From: Osedax fenrisi
Taxonomy: Eukaryota; Annelida; Polychaeta; Sabellida; Siboglinidae
NCBI GenBank assembly: GCA_964019155.1
Contig: OZ025245.1
Location: forward strand, 9,027,131-9,091,130
DNA: 64,000 nt
Direction: 5' to 3'
The notes under the pieces were generated by a model. The model searched no databases, was not told the origin of the DNA, and saw only the letters and a list, made by a program, of their open reading frames with translations. Within the stretch, counting starts at the first letter, position 1; each line of letters opens with the position of its first letter. The translations under genes and the position numbers were made by a program. Shown here piece by piece: positions 37,117-49,787 of this stretch.

Positions 37117-38062
37117 AATGGAATCTACCCATCCATGGCATATTATTTACACTGGTATAATTTATAAGCCAAGGTGGGCGGGGCGCTAGGCACATTATCA
37201 GGATAAGAGTGGTTATATATTTACTAATTGATTATATAACAATTTATTTTTTATTATAAATGTTGTAAAGAAAAACTAAATTAAACTATTAAATCAATTT
37301 AAGCTAATTATAAATTAATTTGTGTAATATAAAAATCAATGTATATTAAATTTAATAAATTATTAATTATATATACATTATATATATATATATATATATA
37401 TATTTATAATTTATATATATATAAATTATAAATTATAAATATATATATATATATACTTGTTAATAATTTATTATGTTTAACTAATATAATTATATATATA
37501 TATATATATAATATTAATATAGTAAAGATAATGATGAGTGATTTCCTTTTTCCTATATGCTTTTATAGGCTCACTTGGGATGTAATGAAGCTAAAAAAAC
37601 CTTCAAAAATTAAAACTAAATCCAACCAAACCAAACCATTTCAAACCAAACCATATTAAACTAACCCAAATTAAACCAAACCAGTGAAACCAACTAAAAA
37701 CCAATATATTAATTACCATATTATATATATATATAATGTATATATAAATTATAAATAATGTAAATATAATATATAATACATATATATATATACATACTAT
37801 ATATAGTATGTACAGTTTTATAATTAATAATGTATTAAATTTTTATATTACACAAATTAATTTATAATTAGCTTAAATTGATTTAATAGTTTAATTTAGT
37901 TTTTCTTTACAAAATTTATAATAACAAATAAATTGTTATATAATCAATTAGTAAATATATAACCACTCTTATCCTGATAATGTGCCTAGTGCCCCGCCCA
38001 CCTTGGCTTATAAATTATACCAGTGTAAATAATGTGCCATGAATGGGTAGGCAGTGCCTACT
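37117..38062. mobile_element. Fold-back element with about 250-bp inverted arms
   Basis: The left arm (37,117-37,385) and right arm (37,800-38,062) mirror each other: TTTACACTGGTATAATTTAT, AAGCCAAGGTGGGCGGGGC, CACATTATCAGGATAAGAG. The GC-rich patch stands out in the A+T-rich setting. The 400-bp interior has CCAAACCAAACCAT-type repeats and no gene. Probably a non-autonomous DNA element; terminal bases and TSD are unclear. Confidence 0.75.
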
Positions 38063-39354
38063 AGGCACGAATAAAATATGTGTAATCAAATTAATTCTCA
38101 AAATGTAAAAAAAATATTTGTAAAATTATTATAGAATAAGTATATGTTAATTTAATATTATCACATAATATATATTCATATTATTAAAATTAAATTCATA
38201 TTAATATATACATGTATTGATATTTTAATATAACTATTATATTATAACTAATTAATTCTCCATTAGGTAAAAGAAAGGATTATACAGCTGTTATCAAGGA
38301 TCTCAGTATAAGCTAAATGTGGAAGATAAATAAATACTATGTCTAAAAAATATATATATATAAGAATTAAAAATAAAATAAAATGTTATATAATTTAATC
38401 TTACTATGAAATCATATCTTACTATGAAGTCATCTGTTTAATTTAAACTATTATAAATATAGTTACTATATATAGTACCATGCATTATGCATGATACACA
38501 TTACATTAAATTTGTGAATTTAAATAAATTTATAAAAAAAATTACATTTATTTTATTAATTGTATATATGAACATATGATAATCAATATAATTATATCTG
38601 AATAAATCACTCATGTATATTTTATTATATTATATATATGAACCATAGATTTATAGTTTACTTGTAAACTATAAATCTATGATATGAACACAGGATAATC
38701 ATTATAATTATATTTTAATAAATAATTCATATTTATGTATATTTTATGTATATATTTATAAAGTATTTATGAAATATTTATAAATCAATTCATTTTATAT
38801 ATGTGTCTGTATTTTTTATTACATACAAATAATTGTTTTTTTTTTAATTCACTGTTAATATTGAAAGAATATATTAATTTATAATTAACTAGTTTACATA
38901 AAAAATTAATTATTAATTATATAAATTGTATGTATACTATAGTTTACATATAGTCTAGACTATTTATATTCTAGAATATATTGTAATACTATTTAATAAA
39001 TTATATATGAAATTACTATTTAATAAATACAATTATATTTTAATAAAGCACTTGTTATATAACACTTATACTTATACTTATATAATTATTAATGTGTTAT
39101 TATTTATGAAATATTTAAAAATCAATTAATTATATACTATTCCAGTATATAGTAATGTATTAAATAAATACTAGACAAATAGTTAATATATTAATTTATA
39201 ATTTAAGAACAATTTATAAAGCTATTTTTGTAATCTTATTGTTAAATTAAAAAATTATATATTAATTTAATTTATTATGAAATAACTGTATATAAATAGT
39301 AAATATATTAATGTATAACTATAAAAATAAAATTACTATTAATAAATAATATGT

Positions 39355-39386
<32 letters not shown>

Positions 39387-39437
39387 AATAATTACAAATC
39401 ATTAATCATCTGGTAAACAGTGTAAAATATAACATTA
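38063..39437. other. A+T-rich stretch, no gene seen
   Basis: Only the M hairpin at 38,643 and a (TA)n tract near 39,360 are notable. Confidence 0.55.
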
Positions 39438-42107
39438 TTATACTAGATTGATACTGGAAGTTGAACGTGTATTGTGGGTGGTGGAGCGAATTAAAAGTAG
39501 GTCAAATATATATGAAGGAATGGAAAAATATATAGATTTATGGGTAATAGAAAGGAGTCTAATTAGAGATCGTTTTCTATAGGGAAGCCAGTTTGGTATA
39601 ATTTGAAATGAGTCAGTATAGGAATGGTCAGATAGTTTAATATTGAAAATGGATCGTATAGATGATCTGATGATTCTATTTAATGGGGCAATTGAAGAAG
39701 CAGGAAGGATATATAATAAAGAAGAACAATAATCAATACGAGAAATTACAAGTGAATTAATAAGGACAGCACATAGGGGACGAGTAATATGTTTACGGAT
39801 ACATTTGATTCTAAATAAATGATAATTAGCTGCTTTAGAAATTTTAGAAATATGGCTAGAAAAAGATAGATCAGAGTCGAAAATAACACCAAGATTGAGG
39901 ACTGAATTGGAAGGTGAAATAAGAATTTTGTCAAGATAAAAAGAAGGGAATGATGGGGAGTTCGTAGGTATATTGAGGAGGGCAGTTTTTGAAGTATTTA
40001 GTAAAAGGTTATTGGAGAGAAGCCAGTATTTAATAGAGGAGGCACACGCAATTAGTTGAGAATTATCTGGAGTAGAAATAGAGAGGAATGAGTAGAGTTG
40101 GATATCATCAGCATATATATGATAGAAAACGTTAGGGAATTTGGATATAATATACCGTATAGGTGCTATATATATGGAGAATATAAGTGGGCCTAGGACA
40201 GAACCTTGTGGGACACCATAGAGTAAGGGACGGGGATCAGAAAAGAAATCACAGAATTTAACAGAGGATGATCTATTCAGGATGTAAGATTTAAGCCATT
40301 TGAGGGCACTACCATTAATTCCAATCATCTCAAGTCTTGAGATAAGAATATCATGGCGAAGAGAGTCAAATGCACAAGATAGATCAAGTAGAACCATTTG
40401 ACAACATAGTGAGGGAGAAACTTTGGTATATATATTATTTAAGATTTGAAGGAGGGCAGTCTCAGTTGAATGACCTTTACGAAATGCACTTTGCAGGACA
40501 TCATGGGAAGAGTTTAGTGACATAAACCTATTTATTTGATGGACAACTATTTTTTCAAGTATTTTACTAAAAATAGGAAGTTGGGAGATAGGACGGTAGT
40601 TACATAAGAGATTAGGGTTGGAATAGGTTTTTTTTAAGAATGGGAGTAATGATAGCATGTTTAAAAGAGGGGGGTAAAACTCCATTGGAGAGAGAAGACG
40701 AGAATATAGTATGCAAATAAGGGGATAGGGTACTAGCGAGACTTTTAACAGTATAAATATTGATAGGATCAGATGGAGAGGAGGAATTGGATTTTAGTAT
40801 TAGGTCGTAAATGTTAGATATTGAGGGAGTAGTAAATATAGATAAATACTTATCAATTGGTTTACTGATTAATATACAAGGGATGCTATATTTTTGGTGA
40901 AGGGAAGTAATAGTTGAACAAGTAGATAGGATTTTATTCGAGATAAAGTTAGAAAATTCATTACAGAGTTTATTTTTAGGAATATTTGGTATGTAAGGTA
41001 TGTGTATGGGGGATCAGGTGCAATAAGTTTTCTAGCTAAGGTAAATGTGGCATGAGGATTGGAGGAAAGGCTATTGATTTTATTAATATAGTAAGAAGAT
41101 TTTGCTTTACTGATTTGTGATTTGTAGAATTTGCGATGATTAGTAAACGATAAAAGGTTTTCAGGAGAAGACATACGACGATATGTTCTTTCAGTTTTAC
41201 GTAGAGCTCGCTTGAGTTTAACAAGATGAGGTGTAAACCATGGGCAATTAGTATGCAGGGAAATAGTAGTAGATATGATGGGGGCATATTTTTCAAGAAG
41301 AAGGGAGAGAGTGGAGTTTATAGATTCAGGGGATATGGGTAGCGATACAAGAATTGATACAAGTTTAGAGGAAAATAAAGGAATATTAATAGATTTTATT
41401 TTTCTCTAATGAATGAGTTTCTTGGATAGAGAAGGAAGCAGAGGGAGGATAACTGTAAAAGTTATGATGAAATGGTCTTTTAGAAGATCAGATTTGGTAC
41501 AATTAATTAAACTATTACATGAATCATGAGACCTGCAAAAAATAAGGTCGAGAGAATGTCCAGCTGTATGGGTAGGAAAATTTACAACTTGATTCATGTC
41601 TAGGGAGTCGGTAAGACACTTGAAGCTTGAATGAGGATATTGGGTTGAGTGAAAATGATAGTTAAAATCACCGAGTATAGTGGTCTGGTGTTTAGTGGAG
41701 ATTGGAATATTCAAAATGAGATCATTAAATTCATTAAAGAACGTAGTATAGTCAGGTTTTGGAGGTCTATAAATAATATAAATAGAAAATGTAATGTTCG
41801 CCTTGGAGAATGAAAAGGAAACCGAGAGACAATCACTATACGAAAAAGTAGGATGGGTGAAAGTAGGGGTAGGTAAATCATGATGTATGAGAACTCCTAC
41901 ACCACCTCCACGACCATAAGTGCGGGAAGAGATAAAGAGTGTGTAACCTATATCAAGAAAAAGGGAGAAAATATCAGTGTCATCAGGTGAGATCCATGTT
42001 TCTGTGAGGGCAATTAGCCTGAGGGACGATGATTTAAGGTAGGCCAATAATAAAAGAGAATTTTCTCTAAGAGATCGAATATTGATGAGAGCCATTCTTA
42101 CACTTAG
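39438..42107 (-). pseudogene. LINE 2 ORF2: endonuclease and RT, with a stop and frameshifts
   Basis: The endonuclease frame (42,095-41,406) starts MALINIRSLRENSLLL and has IALTETWI, YGRGGGVGVLIH, YIIYRPPKPDY, TILGDFNYHF, FPTHTAGHSLDLIF and LLKDHFIIT, all catalytic motifs in order. A TAG (41,408-41,406) interrupts it; the same frame continues to about 41,000. After frameshifts near 41,000 and at an A-run near 40,630 the RT follows with NYRPISQLPIFSKILEKIV, LLDLSCAFDSLRHD, YGVPQGSVLGPLIF and HIYADDIQLY. The frame ends at 39,438 after RSTTHNTRSTS, short of the usual C-terminal block. Confidence 0.9.
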
Positions 42108-42714
42108 TCATGTGGAAGTAGTTGAATTATCAGATAAATCATGTGGAGAGTGGGAAGGAGGAGATAAAGAAGAAATATGTTGTGAATCAGGAACAGAATT
42201 AGAGGAAGATGAATTATGTAGTGAAACAGAGGTAGAATAATTGATATTTGCGGACATAATAATAGGTTGATCAGAAGTAGGGGAATTAGTATTTGAGGAA
42301 GGATCGCTAGGTGATGGAACAAAGGTAGGGGAGTTGGTATTTGAGGAAGGATTACTAGGTGAGGAATCGGAAATAGGGGGGTTGGAATTTTCGGGAGGAT
42401 TAGTTGGTTGGGGGTCGGAATTATTATTAAGGGAATAATTACTAGATAATGGAATGGAAGATATATATTTAATGTAGGAAGATTCCCAGTCAGTAAGGAG
42501 AATTGAAGGTATGGTAATTGGGGGTAGAGACCAGTCTATATAATTAGATATAGTGCGAATTTCAAATAAATTTGTATGAGTATTAAATATAGGTTTTGTA
42601 TTTATAGGGGTCATTTTCAATTTATAAGCATGGTAAAGGACTTTGCCTAACAAACGGGTTTTATAGGGAAGGGAGTTTCGTAAATATAGATGGGAGAATC
42701 TGGGATTTGATTTA

Positions 42715-42716
<2 letters not shown>
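42108..42716 (-). pseudogene. LINE 2 ORF1, C-terminal part
   Basis: Open from the (TA)n tract to the TGA: LYLRNSLPYKTRLLGKVLYH, then FNTHTNLFEIRTISNYIDW, matching the LINE 1 ORF1 C-terminal domain position by position, followed by a Ser/Pro/Asn-rich tail with a duplicated PSDPSSNTNSPT segment. The N-terminal zinc finger is lost with the 5' truncation. The stop is TGA followed by CTA, and ORF2 continues in the same frame with an ATG 12 nt later. Confidence 0.8.
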
Positions 42717-42770
<54 letters not shown>

Positions 42771-42773
<3 letters not shown>

Positions 42774-43080
42774 TCAAGTCATGCTTAATCAGACCAACAA
42801 GGAACAAAAAAGTTTATGAGACATCTAATTATTCTTTAATCTATTTACATGGAATTAAACTAGAATCTATAAATAATTCCGAGTTAGCGGTAATTTATGT
42901 GTTTAATGTTTTAACATTAGGTTATTTAAAATAGGGACATTAATATGTTCATGATATCATATAGGTTATATACAAAACCAATAATCTATTAGATAATATT
43001 TATTATATATTTTTTACAAATGTATCTCAAAGACATAATTATTAAACACATTTACATATATAAATATACCTAATGTAATT
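42771..43080. other. Possible pogo-like end, then A+T-rich DNA
   Basis: CAGTCAAGTCATGCTTAATC directly after a (TA)n tract resembles the pogo-like end at 18,042, but its partner end is not visible. The rest is A+T-rich. Confidence 0.35.
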
Positions 43081-43089
43081 ATAAGTATA

Positions 43090-43148
<59 letters not shown>

Positions 43149-43419
43149 ACAAATAAGTATATATAAATAAGATATATATATTATTATTTTATATTATATA
43201 TATATATATATATATTTTTATATTATATTATATTTATATATATATATATATAAGATATACATTATAATTGTATCTAATATTTGCACAATCTATATAGTAT
43301 AATTAATACAATTTATTAATTGTATAGTATGCAATGTATATCATCTTACACCATTCAATGGAACGACCGCAATTTGTATATTATTTAGAGAATTTAATTA
43401 TGCAAATTTTTGATCGTTG

Positions 43420-43856
43420 ATTGGTCGATTCATCGCCCAAAACCCCCTCATGATATCGACCAAAATACCCTCATAGCATATAGTATTGTTATGTTATCTT
43501 TATTCAATTATATAATTAATATTTTTAATTAATTTTTAATTCATTTTATGTAGAATATTGAGTAGTTTAATATTATAAAAAAAATTATCATAAAAATGTT
43601 ATTAATTGTGTTGTAATTTACCATTAACTCTCCGCTATTTATTACAATAATATAGCAGAAAATGCACTTTTTACATAATCGATATTATTATTCAATATAT
43701 TTAATTTTTCTTCAATTTTTCTTAAAATATTAGGTAACATTAATAATATACACAGTTCGTTAATGTAAAATATTTTCATATCTATTACCGTTGTGGTTAT
43801 ATTTCCATCGACCAAAACCCCCGCATCGCCCAAAACCCCCTCACGTCCCCTACATC
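43420..43856. mobile_element. Dispersed repeat R, copy C
   Basis: The right part (from 43,630) is close to 16,365-16,545, for example TAGCAGAAAATGCAC and AGGTAACATTAA. It ends CATCGCCCAAAACCCCCTC and ACGTCCCC, the mirror of the copy B left end. At 43,430-43,480 the same motif occurs in direct orientation, so the left side is rearranged. Confidence 0.65.
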
Positions 43857-43920
43857 TACGTTGATAACGATTATTTACTATTATACCCGGGCAACGCCGG
43901 GAAGTAGCCCGGAAAATTTT

Positions 43921-45235
43921 CAAGCAAATGAAATTAAATTGAATGATGAACAAAGAATAGTTTATAACAAAATCTTACAAAGTGTAAATAACGAAAATTG
44001 AAAATTATTTTTCCTAGATGCCCCCGCAGGAACTGGAAAAACTTTTTTGATTAATTTATTGCTAGCTAAAATTAAGATGGCAAATAAAGAACATATTGCC
44101 GTAGCATCATAAGGAATAGCAGCAACTATATTATTGAACTGTTATTGAACAGTCCATTCCATTTTTAAGATTCCAATACAGTTAAACGAAGAACCCATTT
44201 TCAGTATAAAGAATAATTCAGAATCAGGGAAACTATTTAGAAGCTGTACATTTATTGTTTGGGATGAATGCACAATGACTCACAAGCACGCATTAGAATC
44301 CGTCGATAGAATGATAAGATATATAGTAAACAAAGATGATAGGAGGATAGACATTAATGCTTAGCGGATATTTCAGACAAATCCTTCCAGTAGTTAAAAG
44401 AGGTACAAAGACAGACCACATAAATTCGTGTTTGAAAACTTCAATAATGTGGAAAAATATAAGATTAACTAAAAACATGAGAGTATTCTTATCAAACAAT
44501 CAAGATACAGTCACATTCGAAAATCATCTCTTAGATATAGGTAATGGAATGACGCAGAAAAATAATGGTATGGATATTATCCCATGCGGAAATTTAATGG
44601 AAAATTAAAATGAACTCATCACGACAATTTATGAAAATGTAGAAGACAATTATTTGGATGAAAATTGGCTTTGCGAAATATTTATATTAACACCTAAAAA
44701 TGATAATGTATATATAATAAATCAAAATTTACTAAATAAATTTCCAGGAGAGATGGACATAGAGATCCATAGACAGAGTACAAAAGAAAAGAAGTTGTAA
44801 ATGATCTCATAGAATTTTTGAATTTCATTAAACTTTCCGGATTACCAGACCATAAACTAGCACTAAAGTAGGAGCGCCAATCATGCTACTAAGAAATTTA
44901 AATCCCCCAAAATTATGTAATGGATCCAGATTGATCATAACTAATTTACAAATAATTTGATAGAAGCCAAAATACTAACGGGTCAATATAATGGAGAAGA
45001 AGTCATGTTTCCCAAAATACCACTGATACCATCAGATTATCTCTTTAATTATAGAAGACACCAATTTCGAATAAAACTTTGTTTTTACATGACAATAAAT
45101 ACATCTCAAGGACAATCTTTTAAAGTCGTGGGCTTAGATCTTGAAACCGAATGCTTCGCCTACGGTAAATATGTAGGCTGTTCAAAAGCACGCAAAGAAC
45201 AACAATTATATATACTGGCCAAAGATTTTCATATA
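43921..45235 (+). pseudogene. Helitron Pif1-like helicase, broken by stops and frameshifts
   Basis: Recognisable motifs in order: QRIVYNKIL, FLDAPAGTGKTFLINLLLA (Walker A, about 44,015-44,060), AVAS and GIAATILL, TVHSIFKIP, CTFIVWDECTMTHKHALE (Walker B, near 44,256), SGYFRQILPVVKRGTK, LTKNMRVFLS, and FPKIPLIPSDYLF, IKLCFYMTINTSQGQSFK, VVGLDLETE, YVGCSKA near the C-terminus (44,960-45,235). In-frame TGA, TAA and TGA interrupt the first third, and frame changes occur near 44,345 and 44,610-44,960. In Helitrons this helicase is fused behind a Rep nuclease, which is missing here. Confidence 0.9.
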
Positions 45236-45339
45236 TATTATATAATATATATGAAAATCTTATATGAAATACATATATTTTTTATAAATAAAATTCGTGA
45301 TAATTATAATGTCATTCGTAATAGCAGGGCAACATTTAA

Positions 45340-46031
45340 GGGGATCCCGCACATTTAAAGTGATGGTAATTTATTTTTTTTTATATTTTATTCTATTACA
45401 TAATAATACTTATTGTAGTGTTTTTTATTATCTGTAAAATAATTAGACATGAATTCAGTCTAGAAGTTGCATACAAATATGTTTTTTAACGATAAGATAA
45501 TGCTATTATATGCTATTCAATATTACATTATTATGCTGTCAAACTTCAAACGCTGTTTTCTCAGAATAATTATTTCGCGCTAGGTATGTGCATTCAAAAA
45601 TATAGAACATAAAAACTATTATAATTATAATATTAGATATTAATATAATATAATATATAGACAATATACAATATATGATAATTATAATATTAATTTGTTT
45701 TGCTTTATATAGAATTTAATTATATGAATAGTAAAATATAGTGATATTTAATAAAATGTATAGAATTCATTGTATTAAATGATAATTTCTATAGAAATAC
45801 CATCATTTTAGTATTTCTAATTTTTAATTTAGATATATATAATATAATAAATAATAATATTAAAAATAACTTTCTATTTTCCTATGCATGTGTATATTAT
45901 GAATACATTACATAAAAAAATAGGTCAATTGAATGAATAGAATATCAGTTCTATTTTTTTTAGTGGACATATATTTTTCCTATCTATCTATACACGAAAT
46001 TTGCAAATTTCGTATTATGTGCGGGATCCCC
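45340..46031. mobile_element. TTAA-target MITE family E, copy 1
   Basis: Termini GGGGATCCCGCACAT and its mirror, each flanked by TTAA. The target identity fits piggyBac or Kolobok. Copy 2 at 56,175-56,861 has the same interior in opposite orientation. Inserted between the helicase remnant and the 3' end of the Helitron, so younger than it. No transposase. Confidence 0.85.
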
Positions 46032-46095
46032 TTAAGACGTTATAATTACCACTACAAGTATAATACCCGGGCAACGCCGGGCCGAAGCCAGCTAG

Positions 46096-46354
46096 TATAT
46101 ATATATATATATATATATATAAAAGGTAAGTATGGAGTTTAATTGCATATTACGAAATAATATCACATTAAAACTTTAAAGAGTTAAATAACACATTTTA
46201 ATACCGGATTAATATTTAAAATCAATTAATTTTTTCAATTAATTAAAAATTTAACTAAATTTAATAAACAACAAATTAATGTTTATTCTGAAATAGTTAT
46301 CAACAAAGCAGACGTATACAGCGACATGTTAGTTAATCAACAACTTATTGCATA

Positions 46355-46432
<78 letters not shown>

Positions 46433-46954
46433 TATATAGTCTATAATAATATTGTTAAGGATAATTAAAGTAATTTATTTCGGTACATCTTAACATTTGT
46501 ATATTATTTATATAGATTAAATGACAGCTGGTCGTGTAGGTATTCGCCATTATATACTAACTTCACCTTTACCATCCCATGGCATGTGTATCGTAAAGTG
46601 AGTTCATCAAACTACTTGACCTCCTCTTACACCCTCCTCTTAGACCCTCCTCTTACACCCTCCTCTTAGACCATTAGTCGTTTAATCACGTATAATTACT
46701 CCATTATATAATTTTGTTTTTGCAATATCTCTGAAATCCACTCAAGTCATCTCAATTCCTTTTCACAACCCTTCTCCCAGTTACGCTAATATTTACGTAA
46801 GGATTATTTATGAAATGTATTTCAATTCATGGTGCATTTTTCTTAGATATATACCAACGTAGTATGTATTCATTACATGTAAATGCAGATGGTACGTTAG
46901 TAATTACTTAAGTTAGGAATGGTGCATTGGTACTACATTTTTCACGTAATATTT
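46096..46954. other. A+T-rich stretch with CATATA repeats and a 15-bp minisatellite
   Basis: (ATACAT)n at about 46,389-46,431 and, at 46,618-46,674, four units of about 15 bp containing CCCTCCTCTTA. No gene. Confidence 0.65.
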
Positions 46955-48124
46955 CCCAACATCCCAACATACCAATGCCCCAACGTCCCAACATACCAAC
47001 GTACCAATGTCATAATATCCCAATGTCCCAACATACCATATACCAACGTCCCAACATACCAATGTCCTAACGTCCCAACATACCAATGTCCCAATATACC
47101 AACATACCAACGTCCCAATATACCAACATACCAATGTCCCAACGTCCCAATATACCAATGTACCAACGTCCCAACATACCAACGTCCCAATGTCCCAACA
47201 TACCAATGTCCAAACGTCCCAACATACAATGTCCCAACATCCTAACATACCAATGTCCCAATGTCCCAACATACCAATGTCCCAATGTCCCAATATCCCA
47301 ATATACCAACATACCAACGTCCCAATTTCCCAATATACCAACATACCAACATACCAATTTCCCTACGTCCCAACATCCCAACATACCAATTTTCCAATAT
47401 ACCAACGTCCCAATGTCCCAACATACCAATGTCCAAACGTCCCAACATACAATGTCCCAACATCCCAATATACCAACATACCAATGTCCCAACGTCCCAA
47501 TATACCAACATACCAACGTCCCAATATACCAACATACCAATGTCCCAACGTCCCAATATACCAACATACCAATTTCCCAACATACCAACGTCCCAATGTC
47601 CCAACATACCAATGTCCAAACGTCCCAACATACAATGTCCCAACATCCTAACATACCAATGTCCCAATGTCCCAACATACCAATGTCCCAATGTCCCAAT
47701 ATCCCAATATACCAACATACCAACGTCCCAATTTCCCAATATACCAACATACCAACATACCAATTTCCCTACGTCCCAACATCCCAACATACCAATTTCC
47801 CAATATACCAACGTCCCAATGTCCCAACATACCAATGTCCAAACGTCCCAACATACAATGTCCCAACATCCCAATATACCAACGTCCCAATGTCCCAATA
47901 TACCAACATACCAACGTCCCAATATACCAACATCCAAACATACCAACATCCCAACATACCAATGTCCCAACGTCCTAACATACCAATGTCCCAACTTCCC
48001 AACGTCCCAACGTACCAATGTCCCAATATCCCAATATACCAACATACAAATATCCCAACATACCAACGTCCCAACGTACCAACATCCCAACTTACCAACT
48101 TACCAACATACCAACATACCATAA
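46955..48124. repeat. 8-bp-unit satellite, CCAAYRTM, with 406-bp higher-order repeat
   Basis: About 145 tandem octamers of the form CCAACATA, CCAATGTC, CCAACGTC, CCAATATA. A phase-slip marker, CATACAATGTCC, occurs at 47,221, 47,444, 47,627 and 47,850, spaced 223, 183 and 223 bp, showing a 406-bp block repeated. All long frames here (both strands) are shadows with 8-residue repeats such as NVPTYQCP. Confidence 0.95.
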
Positions 48125-48615
48125 TATAAGTATTATATTAATTATATAGCGCCTATGTTAGAAATGATGCAATACTAGAAGTATGCGTAATACGAATTCC
48201 TTATATGGTAAATAAGACCAACGTATATAAGATACATATGATAAGAAACATTTAACAACACGAGCCGAACTACAAACCTGTACACTGGGTACATAAGATA
48301 ATATACAACTCGAGTAGAAGTTTCTAGAGTATATATTCACTAACTTTTTATATTTATAAATCTATATAGAGCGAAATATGTCAGCTATGAATAGTAAAAT
48401 GATAGTTATTAGAGCTTTTATAACTTAATAAGCTACTGAGAATGATAGACAATGTGTACAATGTACACTGTATATGTATCCAGGCAAATGAAAATAGTAA
48501 TATAATAGAAAAATATTTAGGATAAAATTAAATCACTTATAATAAAATTCAAACATAATTTACATATTTTAGTTATAATTATAAGGTAAACAGCGTATAA
48601 ATATTATATATATAC

Positions 48616-48678
<63 letters not shown>

Positions 48679-48939
48679 ATATCGTAATATATCTGATAGT
48701 CAATTGTAATATACATTCCCCAATACTCTAAATACGTTTGAATACACATTCCTATGTTGTATATGAATCGGTTCGCTCGAACATTCATCTATAGGTTCTA
48801 AATGTCTTATATGTCATATAGGACATATATATAACAAATAATATATAACTAATTAACTATAACTAATTAGCAAAGTATATTGTTTTGTATAATTAATATT
48901 AATATTAATGTATAAATATATTTCTATTATATATATATA
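48125..48939. other. A+T-rich stretch, no gene seen
   Basis: A (TA)n tract at 48,626-48,675 and no other structure recognised. Confidence 0.55.
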
Positions 48940-49310
48940 TTGTTATTTTGTTATTTGTTATTTTTTTTATTTGGAGGAGTCCTTACATCCCATCCAGGAA
49001 CTTAGATGAAGTTTTCACTTATAACCATATATGGCTCTAATGTCTGTTCGAATCCGCTCTCATGTTAAGGCATCCATGGTTTTAACGAGAGCCGATCATT
49101 TATGTCCAATAGCGCTTGGATAATCCTTGGATATATATAGCCGATCATTTATTACCAATCTTATGGATTTATGTATACACAATTATATAAGATCACTTCT
49201 AAATAATATTTTAAGACCCATTTTATAAAATTAATTAATGGTCCGGACGAGGCTCGAACCCGTGTCCTACTGCTTGTGTGTCTGACGCCTTAGCCACTAA
49301 GACACACAGG

Positions 49311-49315
<5 letters not shown>
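48940..49315 (-). mobile_element. tRNA-derived SINE, copy 3
   Basis: Inverted copy with box A (TGTCTTAGTGG) and box B (GGTTCGAGCC) on the minus strand and tail AATAACAAATAACAAAATAA. About 40 bp near 49,105-49,140 duplicate the GCCGATCATTTAT phrase, so this copy is longer than the others. (TA)n adjoins its head. Confidence 0.85.
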
Positions 49316-49364
<49 letters not shown>

Positions 49365-49787
49365 TTGTTAATACATAGCGAATTAGATTGTCCGAAAATT
49401 GTTGAAAATTGATATTAACACAATTAATTGTAATATTGAAAATAAAATACGATTATAAATAATCAGGAACAATAAATTAATCCGAATACTAAATAATCAA
49501 TAAGTTAATGATATTCTGAATCATTTACACGATTTATAGATAAAATAAATTATAATGTGTGTCGTTTCAGTCTAGATACTACTAGAAACACATATATAAA
49601 ATACTTATACATTTATGAATATTATGTATACAGTATAATGTAATAATTTACATAGAATAATATATATACGTGGTTTATACGAGCAATTGTACCTTTACGA
49701 TGATCACAAATTACAAACTTATTAATTATATGCTAATAATTAACTAGAAAATAATCAATAATACCATTCATTAAATAGCATAGAAAC

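Larger units (their letters stand above)
39438..42716 (-). mobile_element. Second CR1/L2-like LINE (LINE 2), truncated at both ends
   Basis: Minus strand: partial ORF1 (from 42,716), TGA at 42,110-42,108, and ORF2 to 39,438. The 5' side enters a (TA)n tract. The 3' side lacks the last 40 or so codons of ORF2 and the 3' UTR with its tail. Loss of the 3' end is not the usual outcome of target-primed reverse transcription and suggests a later deletion. Related to LINE 1 but clearly a different family by sequence. Confidence 0.85.
43880..46095 (+). mobile_element. Decayed Helitron, 3' part
   Basis: Holds a Pif1-type helicase pseudogene and ends in a classical Helitron 3' terminus: hairpin CCCGGGCAACGCCGGG at 46,066-46,081, then 10 bp, then CTAG followed by T. 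The Rep endonuclease domain and 5' TC end are absent. A second copy of the hairpin, ACCCGGGCAACGCCGGG, lies at 43,885-43,901 just in front of the helicase remnant. A 692-bp TTAA-flanked element (45,340-46,031) is inserted near the 3' end. Confidence 0.82.

Noticed and set aside
42080..42120. Selenocysteine reading of the LINE 2 TGA
   Set aside because: No SECIS-like stem could be recognised downstream and selenoprotein function makes no sense for a LINE junction; readthrough or reinitiation is simpler.
46913..48129. Several 100-350 codon frames with repeats such as NVPTYQCP or its minus-strand counterpart WYVGTLGH
   Set aside because: An 8-bp tandem repeat is open in several frames on both strands at once; none has flanking gene features.
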